Origin: UBA9076 sp964418835
GTDB taxonomy: Bacteria > Bacillota_I > Bacilli_A > Erysipelotrichales > Erysipelotrichaceae
NCBI GenBank assembly: GCA_964418835.1
Contig: CAYQNJ010000023.1
Location: forward strand, 1 to 19,116
Length of the DNA: 19,116 nt
Direction of reading: 5' to 3'
The notes under the pieces were generated by a model. It saw only the letters and a program-made list of their open reading frames with translations. It was not told where the DNA came from and did not search any database. Both the position numbers and the translations under genes were made by a program. How positions within the stretch are numbered: the stretch's first letter is position 1; each line of letters begins with the position of its first letter. This document shows, piece by piece, positions 1-6,427 of this stretch.

Positions 1-238
1 TTGCAGGATAAACTATTTCATACATTTCTTTAGGAAAACCATACATATCATATATCATAGATAGGTTATCGTCTTTTTGAATTAGTGTATCATTTATAAA
101 CCAATGTGCAGATATCATTAATATAGCTCTAGGTTTGTGTATTTGAGTACTTAGTTTTTCCCATTTGTCTGTCCATCTACTATCTTCAATCAAAGTCATT
201 GGACTACCATGACCAATAAATAATAATTTTTGTCTCAT
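1..238 (-). CDS. DODA-type extradiol dioxygenase (LigB/YgiD family), partial
   Basis: This is the first 79 codons of a minus-strand gene; the C-terminal part lies beyond the left edge. I read it directly from the complement, starting at ATG 236-238 with an AGG-type ribosome site just upstream. The N-terminus carries the motif GHGSPM (His10) and then ISAHW (His45), which are metal-ligand histidines in the class III (LigB-like) extradiol dioxygenase family. A YDMYGFP segment typical of the YgiD/DODA branch follows. Family members open catechol-type rings such as DOPA, but in many bacteria the physiological substrate is unknown. It lies 46 bp downstream of the arsenate reductase gene on the same strand, so it could be read from the same transcript, though nothing ties it to arsenic. 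The family call is firm; the substrate is not. Confidence 0.85.
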   Translation of the reverse strand, partial: MRQKLLFIGHGSPMTLIEDSRWTDKWEKLSTQIHKPRAILMISAHWFINDTLIQKDDNLSMIYDMYGFPKEMYEIVYPA

Positions 239-284
239 ATAACCTCCGTTCTATTTTTATAACATAGTAATAAGAAAAATAATA

Positions 285-686
285 TTAAAGTGAATTACTG
301 TTTATTCTTTCTTTTAAATATAAAACTTTATTTTCTATTGTTTTAATTATCTTTATAAATTCTTCATCACTTTTTCCAGTTGGATCATCTAGTCCCCAGT
401 CTTCTCTATGACTACATCTTACATAAGGACACTCTACATTGCATCCCATAGTTATTAGTATATCTATTTCTGGTATATCTTTTAATAATTTAGGTCTTTG
501 TGCTAATTCCATGTCTATATTATAAATCTCTTTCATCAATCTAACTGCGTCTTGGTTTATTTGTGATTTTAAATGTGTACCTGCAGAATAAACCTCAAAT
601 ACATCACTTGCCAAAAGCTTAGTAAGTGCTTCTGCCATTTGACTCCTACATGAATTGTGAACACATACATATGCGACTTTAATCAT
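285..686 (-). CDS. arsC: Arsenate reductase, thioredoxin-coupled low-molecular-weight phosphatase type
   Basis: A 133-residue cytosolic protein with the low-molecular-weight tyrosine phosphatase fold. The P-loop is at residues 8-14 (CVHNSCR, the C-X5-R signature with nucleophile Cys8), and the general-acid loop DDPTG is at 100-104. Cysteines 82, 86 and 91 (in MGCNVECPYVRC) fit the redox relay used by the S. aureus/B. subtilis class of ArsC. That class reduces arsenate to arsenite and passes the disulfide to thioredoxin. The relay spacing (82/86/91) differs from the classic 82/89 pair. It is the last gene of the ars-type operon and overlaps the upstream thioredoxin-like gene by 8 bp, so translational coupling and redox partnership are plausible. 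A protein tyrosine phosphatase role is the main alternative, but the cysteines and the ArsR neighbour argue against it. Confidence 0.9.
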   Translation of the reverse strand: MIKVAYVCVHNSCRSQMAEALTKLLASDVFEVYSAGTHLKSQINQDAVRLMKEIYNIDMELAQRPKLLKDIPEIDILITMGCNVECPYVRCSHREDWGLDDPTGKSDEEFIKIIKTIENKVLYLKERINSNSL

Positions 687-963
687 CTAAATTTACCTCT
701 TCTAGTATTTCCAATATTTCATTTTTAGAAAGTACTTTTCCATATGATACTACTTTTTCATTTATTACTAGTGCAGGCGTAGTCATTACACCATATTGTG
801 CTATCTTTGAAAAATCCGTAACATGTCCTATAGATACATCCATATTCATATCTTTTAATGCATCTTTTGTGTTTTGTTCCAAAGTATTGCACTTTTTACA
901 ACCACTTCCTAATATTTTTATTTTAGAGTTTGTATCTTCAATGTTTTTATTAAATAATTTCAT
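679..963 (-). CDS. Small thioredoxin-family redox-active disulfide protein
   Basis: A 94-residue protein with a glutaredoxin/thioredoxin-like fold. The active site is GCKKC (Cys22 and Cys25), preceded by the strand IKILGSG, and the cis-proline loop is TTPALVINE near residues 61-69. No signal peptide or membrane segment is seen, so it should be cytosolic. It matches the 'redox-active disulfide protein 2' family, which is often encoded beside ArsP/DUF318 permeases. It lies 9 bp after the permease gene and overlaps arsC by 8 bp. I infer that it re-reduces the arsenate reductase or delivers a reduced, thiol-bound metalloid to the permease. The sequence cannot decide between these roles. Confidence 0.85.
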   Translation of the reverse strand: MKLFNKNIEDTNSKIKILGSGCKKCNTLEQNTKDALKDMNMDVSIGHVTDFSKIAQYGVMTTPALVINEKVVSYGKVLSKNEILEILEEVNLDD

Positions 964-972
964 GGTTTCCTC

Positions 973-1971
973 CTATATTATATATCCTTGAATTAAATTA
1001 AATATGAAACCTACTATAATTATTCCTATAGTACATATAATAATAAAAATAGTAAGAAGTTTTGGTTTTATAGCTTTTCTAAGCATTATTAGTGATGGTA
1101 GACTTAGTGTTGTAACAGCCATCATAAAGGCTAATATGGTTCCTAGTTGAGCACCTTTACTAAGTAATGCTTCTGCAATAGGAATTGTTCCAAATATGTC
1201 ACCATACATTGGAATACCAACTATTGTTGCGATTATGACTCCAAATGGGTTGTTTGTTCCAAGTATATTCTCTATAAATGATTCAGGTATCCAATTATGA
1301 ATAAACGCGCCAATACCGACTCCTAATAATATATATTTAAAAACTTTATTAAAAGTATCTTGTACTTGTGTTTTTGCAAAATTTAATCTATCTTTGGTTG
1401 TTAAATTTGCTTCTTGCACATCTACTTGTTTAATAGTTAATATATAGTCTTCAACATATTTCTCTAAGTGTAACTTATCTATTATTGTGCCACCAATGAC
1501 TGCGATTACTAAACCCAACAAAACATATATTATTGCTATTCTATACCCAAATATGCTCATCAATAATACCAAACTTCCTAAATCAACCATTGGTGAAGAA
1601 ATTAAAAAAGAAAATGTTACTCCTATTGGTAATCCAGAACTTGTAAATCCTATGAATAAAGGAATTGATGAACATGAACAAAAGGGTGTTACAGTTCCTA
1701 GTAATGCTGAAATTATATTTGCAAATATTCCCTTAAAACTTCCTAATATTCGTTTACTTTTTTCTGGAGGGTAAAAGCTTTGTATATACGAAATCATAAA
1801 GATTAGTACGCATAACAATATTGAAATCTTAATTACATCATAAATAAAAAAATGTAAACTTGAACCTAATTTAGAGGTTATATCAATATTAAAAAATGTT
1901 AATAATGAACTTACTAATTTATAAAGCCAATTCATTTTTAGAAGTTCATTTTCAATAAACTGAAAAATCAT
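973..1971 (-). CDS. ArsP/DUF318 (UPF0718) family permease
   Basis: A 332-residue integral membrane protein with about eight hydrophobic helices in two groups, separated by a hydrophilic loop near residues 165-205. The hallmark of the family is TPFCSCSSIPLFIGF (Cys98 and Cys100), at a membrane helix. A second family motif, PMYGDIFGTIPIAEALL, lies in the second half. Characterised ArsP members export trivalent organoarsenicals; other relatives are linked to copper or zinc. Its start codon overlaps the arsR stop by 4 bp, so the two are translationally coupled. No ArsB or Acr3 is present, so this is probably the only exporter of the operon. Substrate specificity is inferred from context. Confidence 0.85.
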   Translation of the reverse strand: MIFQFIENELLKMNWLYKLVSSLLTFFNIDITSKLGSSLHFFIYDVIKISILLCVLIFMISYIQSFYPPEKSKRILGSFKGIFANIISALLGTVTPFCSCSSIPLFIGFTSSGLPIGVTFSFLISSPMVDLGSLVLLMSIFGYRIAIIYVLLGLVIAVIGGTIIDKLHLEKYVEDYILTIKQVDVQEANLTTKDRLNFAKTQVQDTFNKVFKYILLGVGIGAFIHNWIPESFIENILGTNNPFGVIIATIVGIPMYGDIFGTIPIAEALLSKGAQLGTILAFMMAVTTLSLPSLIMLRKAIKPKLLTIFIIICTIGIIIVGFIFNLIQGYII

Positions 1972-2243
1972 ATTAAATCTTCCTTCGATAGGTTATTAAA
2001 AAATTTAATTACTAAATTAAGTGTTTCTAAGTTTAATGTATAATAATTCCACTTACCATCTTTTCTAGTTTGTACAAGGTTACACTCATTTAGTATTTTC
2101 ATATGGTGTGATAATGTTGGTTGTGTTATTTCAAATTTCTCTAGTATCTGACATGCACATTTTTCTTTGTTTGATAACATTTGTATAATTTCAAATCTTT
2201 TTGGATCACATAATGCTTTAAAAACTAAAGTTAAATCATTCAT
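1968..2243 (-). CDS. arsR: ArsR-family metalloregulatory repressor
   Basis: A 91-residue winged-helix repressor. ATG 2241-2243 is preferred because GAGGTG sits 5 bp upstream of it; the in-frame GTG at 2247-2249 overlaps that ribosome site. Residues 5-20 (LVFKALCDPKRFEIIQM) and the recognition helix TQPTLSHHMKIL are typical of ArsR/SmtB. The metalloid-sensing pair is Cys29-Ala-Cys31 (KCACQIL), matching the CxC of the ELCVC box at helix 3. The third cysteine of plasmid pI258 ArsR (i+5) is absent here, although Cys12 and Cys54 could serve. It should bind the palindrome at its own promoter and release it on arsenite or antimonite, controlling the permease, redox and reductase genes downstream. 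Confidence 0.92.
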   Translation of the reverse strand: MNDLTLVFKALCDPKRFEIIQMLSNKEKCACQILEKFEITQPTLSHHMKILNECNLVQTRKDGKWNYYTLNLETLNLVIKFFNNLSKEDLI

Positions 2244-2260
2244 ATTCACACCTCATATTG

Positions 2261-2301
2261 ATAGATATCTATATGATAAATTACATATAGATGCATGTCA
2301 A
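2261..2301 (-). promoter_or_regulatory. arsR operon promoter and operator
   Basis: On the minus strand a perfect -35 TTGACA (2296-2301) is followed by exactly 17 bp and a -10 TATCAT (2273-2278). Directly after the -10, at the expected start site, lies the 12-bp perfect palindrome ATAGATATCTAT (2261-2272). A related half (ATAGATGCAT, 2286-2295) lies inside the promoter spacer. This is the layout expected for ArsR autorepression. Confidence 0.75.
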
Positions 2302-2313
2302 TATATTAAATGA

Positions 2314-2319
2314 TATACT
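2314..2319 (+). promoter_or_regulatory. Possible -10 box of the DJ-1/msrAB transcript
   Basis: TATACT on the plus strand lies 21 bp upstream of the DJ-1 gene start and matches a -10 box. No good -35 is seen 17 bp upstream, where the sequence is ATGCAT. If it is real, this promoter overlaps the arsR promoter region and ArsR could affect both directions. Confidence 0.35.
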
Positions 2320-2340
2320 AAATTTAATAGGAGGTATTAT

Positions 2341-2913
2341 ATGAAAGTAGGTATTTTATTAGCTAATGGTTTTGAAGAAGGTGAAGCTTTATTTCTATTA
2401 GACATTTTAAGAAGAGCTAGTATTGATGCTTATTCTATTAGTATTACTGATGATTTAATAGTGGAAGGTTCACACAACATTAAAACAATAGCTGACTATA
2501 GCTTGGATGATAGTATATATGAGTATGACATGATTATTTTACCTGGAGGGATGCCAGGATCTGCTAATTTAAGAGATAATGATAAGGTTATTAAAACTAT
2601 TCAATATTTTAATGAAAATGATAAATATATAGGTGCTATATGTGCTGCACCAATTGCTTTAGAAAAAGCTGGAATATTACAAGGAAAGAAGTTTACTTCT
2701 TTCCCAGGAGATAATTACGATAGTTTATTTAAAGGATTAGATTATCAAGATGAAATAGTTGTGGTTGATGGTAAATTAATTACTTCTAGAGGTCCAGCAC
2801 TAACATTAGACTTTGCGTATGCCATAGTTGATTTACTTGGATATGATAGTAGTAAATTAAAAGAAGGGATGCTTTACAATATGCTTGTAAAGAGTATTAA
2901 AAATGAAAACTAG
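2341..2913 (+). CDS. DJ-1/PfpI family protein (deglycase/glyoxalase III-like)
   Basis: A 190-residue cytosolic protein of the DJ-1 (YajL/ThiJ) branch. It starts with KVGILLANGFEEGEA, whose Glu15 corresponds to the conserved acid of the family. The nucleophile elbow AICAAP puts the reactive cysteine at Cys101, after the strand MIILPGGMPG (64-73). Members are reported as glyoxalase III, protein or nucleotide deglycase, or redox-sensing chaperone, and their true roles are debated. AGGAGG precedes the ATG by 6-7 bp. The gene overlaps msrAB downstream by 11 bp and is divergent from arsR, which suggests a stress-protection role. The family is clear; the reaction is not. Confidence 0.9.
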   Translation: MKVGILLANGFEEGEALFLLDILRRASIDAYSISITDDLIVEGSHNIKTIADYSLDDSIYEYDMIILPGGMPGSANLRDNDKVIKTIQYFNENDKYIGAICAAPIALEKAGILQGKKFTSFPGDNYDSLFKGLDYQDEIVVVDGKLITSRGPALTLDFAYAIVDLLGYDSSKLKEGMLYNMLVKSIKNEN

Positions 2914-3847
2914 TGGAACAATATATCTTGCTGGAGGTTGTTTTTGGGGGCTTCAAAAATACATGTCATTAATTAATGGAGTAACTAAAACAACAAGTGG
3001 GTATGCAAATGGAAATAAAGAAAATCCAACATATCAAGAGGTTTGTAAGGGTGATACAGATTTTAGAGAAACTGTAAAAGTCGAGTATGATGGTGTGAGT
3101 TTAGAAACGTTATTATATGCATTTTTTAGAGTTATAGATCCTACAGTAGAAAATAGACAAGCTAATGATATAGGTAGTCAATATCAAAGTGGAATATATT
3201 ATATTGATGAAGTTTCTAAGAGTGTAATTGATAAAGTGGTAAATATTGAAAGAAAAAGAACTGATGAGTTTAAGGTTGAAATTAAACCCTTAGTTAATTT
3301 CTATGATGCAGAGGAGTATCACCAAGATTATTTAGATAAGAATGTTAATGGATATTGTCATATTGATTTGTCTATGTTTAATAAAGCTAAATCATTGAGT
3401 GTAGATGCTGGAAAGTATTACTATCCTAATAACATAAAAGAAAAGATTGATGAATTATCTTATAAAGTAACTCAAGAAGCTTATACAGAAAGACCTTTTA
3501 ATAATAAATACTTTGATCATTTTGAAAAAGGTATTTATGTGGATATAGTTACTGGTGAACCTTTGTTTGTTTCTAGTGATAAATATGAAAGCTCTTGTGG
3601 ATGGCCCGCATTTTCAAAACCAATTGATGATAATGTTATTGTAAAGAGTATTGATAAGAGTCATTCAATGATTAGAACAGAGGTTTCTAGTAGAGTTGGT
3701 AACTCTCATTTAGGGCATGTTTTTGAAAATGATTTTGAATCACCTAATGGAATTAGGTATTGTATAAACAGTGCTTCTTTAAGATTTATACCTTTAAAAG
3801 ATATGGGAATTGAGGGTTATAAATCATTTATTCATTTACTAAAATAG
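2903..3847 (+). CDS. msrAB: Bifunctional methionine sulfoxide reductase MsrA-MsrB
   Basis: A 314-residue fusion of two repair enzymes for oxidised methionine. Residues 5-160 are MsrA, reducing the S-sulfoxide, with the catalytic motif GGCFWG (Cys13) and the conserved segments YANG, DPT and YQSGIYY. Residues 172-303 are MsrB, reducing the R-sulfoxide, with SCGWPAF (resolving Cys232), GHVF and RYCINSASLRF (nucleophile Cys287). The two CxxC pairs that bind structural zinc in many MsrB proteins are missing, so this is a zinc-free MsrB form. There is no signal peptide, so the enzyme is cytosolic. The start lies inside the DJ-1 gene (11-bp overlap), giving a two-gene stress operon. Confidence 0.95.
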   Translation: MKTSGTIYLAGGCFWGLQKYMSLINGVTKTTSGYANGNKENPTYQEVCKGDTDFRETVKVEYDGVSLETLLYAFFRVIDPTVENRQANDIGSQYQSGIYYIDEVSKSVIDKVVNIERKRTDEFKVEIKPLVNFYDAEEYHQDYLDKNVNGYCHIDLSMFNKAKSLSVDAGKYYYPNNIKEKIDELSYKVTQEAYTERPFNNKYFDHFEKGIYVDIVTGEPLFVSSDKYESSCGWPAFSKPIDDNVIVKSIDKSHSMIRTEVSSRVGNSHLGHVFENDFESPNGIRYCINSASLRFIPLKDMGIEGYKSFIHLLK

Positions 3848-3868
3848 TTCAATTTTGTATAATTGAAC
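3847..3868 (+). repeat. Perfect hairpin after msrAB
   Basis: GTTCAATT pairs perfectly with AATTGAAC across a 6-base loop, starting at the last base of the msrAB stop codon. No T-run follows directly, so it may act as an mRNA 3' stabiliser or pair with the next hairpin rather than terminate alone. Confidence 0.5.
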
Positions 3869-3871
3869 AAG

Positions 3872-3920
3872 AAACAGTCGTATGTGGGGGTATCGATGTC
3901 TCTATTTAAGACTGTTTTTT
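3872..3920 (+). terminator. Candidate terminator or leader hairpin before the GH9 gene
   Basis: AAACAGTC (3872-3879) pairs with GACTGTTT (3910-3917), and the T-run extends to 3920. The unpaired loop is unusually long (30 bases) and holds a GGGGG tract and ATCGAT. It ends msrAB or acts as a leader element for the GH9 gene, whose ribosome site begins ten bases later. Confidence 0.5.
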
Positions 3921-3940
3921 ATTTGAAATGGAGGATTACA

Positions 3941-6121
3941 ATGAAAAAGATATTAATTCTATTAGTTGTTTTATTATGTACTTCATGTGTAAAAGAAAAA
4001 GAAGTTAAGACTGATATTAAAGAAAGTACACCTAGTACTGTAATTATTGAAGCTACACCTAAACCTAGAGAAAATGTGGTTCCTTTATATGTAGAACCAA
4101 TTGTATTTGAAAGTTCTTGGGCTACTATGGCTACTGATGGTAATGCTAGTGTTGTGGCTGAGGGTAATAAACAAGTAATTGATATTGTTTATCCAGGGGC
4201 TAATATAGAAGCTATTACTTTATATAGAGAAGGAATACCGTTTAGCAAGGATGCGGTTTATAAGTTGTCATTTAATAGTGAGTCTAGTATTAATAGAAAG
4301 ATTAATGTTTATGCTAGTAGTGATGATGGCACAAAGATATTTGAACAAACATTAGATATTGGTGGATTTCAAAATCATAATTTTGAAATTAAAATGGAAA
4401 GAGATAGTACTTGGAATGGTAAGATAGCATTTAATGTTGGTAGTGATGCTAGTGAGGGTGTTGTGAACCAACATCAAGTGACTATTAGTGATTTGATGCT
4501 AAAGACTGATGATGTGGATACTAGGATATTAAAGGTTAATCAAGTTGGTTACTTACCTGTATCTCAAAAGAAGTTTATTGCGCCTTATAGTGTAGGTGAT
4601 TTTTATCATATAGTTGATACTAAAACAAATGAAGTTGTTTATACTGGAATAATCGGTAGTAAGAAAGTTAATGAAGCTACAGGAGAAACTAATTTTTATG
4701 GTGATTTCGGTGAGTTTACAACTCCAGGAACATATAGAGTTGAATCTCAAATTGTCGCAACTTCTTATGAATTTACAATAGAATCATCAGTGTATGATGG
4801 TTTGTTAGTTGATACATTAAGGATGTTGTCATTACAAAGATGTGGTGACTTATTAGATGAAAGTTGGGCAAAGGGTTTTGCAAGAGATACTTGTCATTCT
4901 AGTGATGCAATAGTTTATGGTACAGAAGATAAGATTGATGTTAGTGGTGGATGGCATGATGCTGGTGACTATGGTAGATATGTTAAGACTGGCGCAAAAG
5001 GTGTTTCAGATTTACTTTTAGCTTATAAGTTAAATCCACAATACTTTAGTGATAATACAAATGTAAGAGAATCGGGCAATAATATACCAGATATTTTAGA
5101 TGAAGCTAAATATGAACTTAGTTGGATGCTTAAAATGCAGACTGAAAGTGGTGGAGTATATAACAAGGTTGTTAGTGATAAATTTGCGGGTTATTTAGCT
5201 CCTGAAGATGATTATTCTACACTATATGTACTTGGTATATCTACAAATGCGACAGGAATATTTGCAGGTGCAATGGGACTTGGATATGATGTGTTTAAAG
5301 ATATTGATGGTGAGTTTGCGATTAAATGTTTAGAAGCAAGTACAAAAGCTTGGGAGTATTTAAGTAATAATCCTGATATGATAGATCCTTTAAATCCTGA
5401 AGGTTTTGATGCAGGTGAGTATAGGGATGATTCTGATAGTGATGAAAGATTTTTTGCGTCAATGTCTTTGTGGGATGTAACAAATGAACAAAAGTATCTA
5501 GATAAAGCTAAGGAGTTAGTAGCAAATGATGAAAGAGTGTTATTAGGCTTAAATTGGCAGACTGTTGGAACATATGGAGAATATATTTATTTAAGTAATG
5601 AAAATAGTAAAAATGATGGTGAATTTTATACAAAAATATACAATCATTTCTTAGCTAAAGCAGATACAATGCTAGGTTCTTCAAAGAATGATGGATATTT
5701 TGTAAGTTTAGGTAATGATTATAACTGGGGCAGTAACATGGATATTTCTAATAATGGTATGTTATTAATGTTGGCAGATGATATAGCTCCAAATGATAAT
5801 TATGTGGATAGAGCATTTGATCATTTACATTACATACTTGGTAGAAATAGTTTAAATATGTCTTTTGTGACTGGTTATGGAGATGTTTATCCTTTAAATA
5901 TTCATAATAGAATGGTTATTGCTAAGAAGTTACAATTAATAGGGGCTATGGTAGGAGGACCTAATAGAAACTTTGAAGATGCAGTAGTTAAAGAAAAAAT
6001 AAGTAATACCACTCCTGGAGCTAAGATATATATAGATGATAATATGTCTTATTCTACTAATGAGGTAGCAGTGTATTGGAACTCATCTTTAGTATTCTTA
6101 ATTAGTTCACTAAAAAGATAG
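3941..6121 (+). CDS. Glycoside hydrolase family 9 lipoprotein (endoglucanase-like)
   Basis: A 726-residue surface lipoprotein. ATG 3941 is chosen over an upstream in-frame start at 3863 because GGAGG lies 7 bp before it and it gives a lipoprotein signal MKKILILLVVLLCTSC, with the lipidated cysteine at 16. After a linker, residues 55-188 look like a beta-sandwich carbohydrate-binding module (CBM4-like). Residues 195-282 are the CelD-type Ig-like domain (ILKVNQVGYLP). The (alpha/alpha)6 catalytic domain runs from about 285 to 726. Its GGWHDAGDYGRY motif supplies Asp340 and Asp343, NIHNR (654-657) fits the substrate region, and STNEVAVYW gives the catalytic acid Glu708. Family 9 enzymes cut beta-1,4-glucans. 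The exact substrate (cellulose, mixed-linkage glucan or others) is open. No dockerin is seen. Confidence 0.93.
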   Translation: MKKILILLVVLLCTSCVKEKEVKTDIKESTPSTVIIEATPKPRENVVPLYVEPIVFESSWATMATDGNASVVAEGNKQVIDIVYPGANIEAITLYREGIPFSKDAVYKLSFNSESSINRKINVYASSDDGTKIFEQTLDIGGFQNHNFEIKMERDSTWNGKIAFNVGSDASEGVVNQHQVTISDLMLKTDDVDTRILKVNQVGYLPVSQKKFIAPYSVGDFYHIVDTKTNEVVYTGIIGSKKVNEATGETNFYGDFGEFTTPGTYRVESQIVATSYEFTIESSVYDGLLVDTLRMLSLQRCGDLLDESWAKGFARDTCHSSDAIVYGTEDKIDVSGGWHDAGDYGRYVKTGAKGVSDLLLAYKLNPQYFSDNTNVRESGNNIPDILDEAKYELSWMLKMQTESGGVYNKVVSDKFAGYLAPEDDYSTLYVLGISTNATGIFAGAMGLGYDVFKDIDGEFAIKCLEASTKAWEYLSNNPDMIDPLNPEGFDAGEYRDDSDSDERFFASMSLWDVTNEQKYLDKAKELVANDERVLLGLNWQTVGTYGEYIYLSNENSKNDGEFYTKIYNHFLAKADTMLGSSKNDGYFVSLGNDYNWGSNMDISNNGMLLMLADDIAPNDNYVDRAFDHLHYILGRNSLNMSFVTGYGDVYPLNIHNRMVIAKKLQLIGAMVGGPNRNFEDAVVKEKISNTTPGAKIYIDDNMSYSTNEVAVYWNSSLVFLISSLKR

Positions 6122-6141
6122 TAAATTTATAAAAATTTACT
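6120..6141 (+). repeat. Hairpin at the end of the GH9 gene
   Basis: AGTAAATTT pairs perfectly with AAATTTACT across the loop ATAA, overlapping the GH9 stop codon. It is AT-only apart from two pairs and has no T-run, so termination here would be weak. Confidence 0.45.
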
Positions 6142-6218
6142 AAATTTTATAAAATAATATTTTGAAATCAAAAGTTTAATATTAAACTATTTAAACTTAA
6201 ATTAAATAATAAACTAAG

Positions 6219-6246
6219 AAATCCTTTAATTTCAAAGGGTTTTTTA
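6219..6246 (+). terminator. Rho-independent terminator of the GH9 gene
   Basis: AATCCTTT (6220-6227) pairs with AAAGGGTT (6234-6241), with one G-T pair and a 6-base loop, followed by a run of Ts to 6245. It is the best terminator in the gap between the GH9 and adhesin genes. Confidence 0.7.
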
Positions 6247-6252
6247 TTTTTG

Positions 6253-6278
6253 TTTTAATCTTGAAAACAAGATTAAAA
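6253..6278. repeat. 11-bp perfect inverted repeat
   Basis: TTTTAATCTTG and CAAGATTAAAA are separated by AAAA. It follows the GH9 terminator. No U-run follows on either strand, so its role is unclear. Apart from the hairpins and a promoter, nothing gene-like is seen in 6122-6427. Confidence 0.5.
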
Positions 6279-6351
6279 ATTTGATAAATTTACAGTTTTT
6301 ATTTTTAAGTGCTTAACATCGTGTTTTTTATAATTTTTGTAAAAAAGGGCG

Positions 6352-6380
6352 TTGTTTTTCAAAATATCAAATGATATTAT
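6352..6380 (+). promoter_or_regulatory. Candidate promoter of the surface adhesin gene
   Basis: TTGTTT (6352-6357) and TATTAT (6375-6380) are separated by exactly 17 bp and sit about 47 bp upstream of the adhesin start. GAGAGGG at 6414-6420 is the ribosome site. Confidence 0.5.
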
Positions 6381-6427
6381 AAAACGGCTGTAGTTAGTAA
6401 TAACTAATTGAATAGAGAGGGAATGTT

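Noticed and set aside
1487..1774. A 95-codon plus-strand frame inside the permease gene
   Set aside because: It lies wholly antisense to a well-supported membrane protein gene and has no ribosome site or family resemblance.
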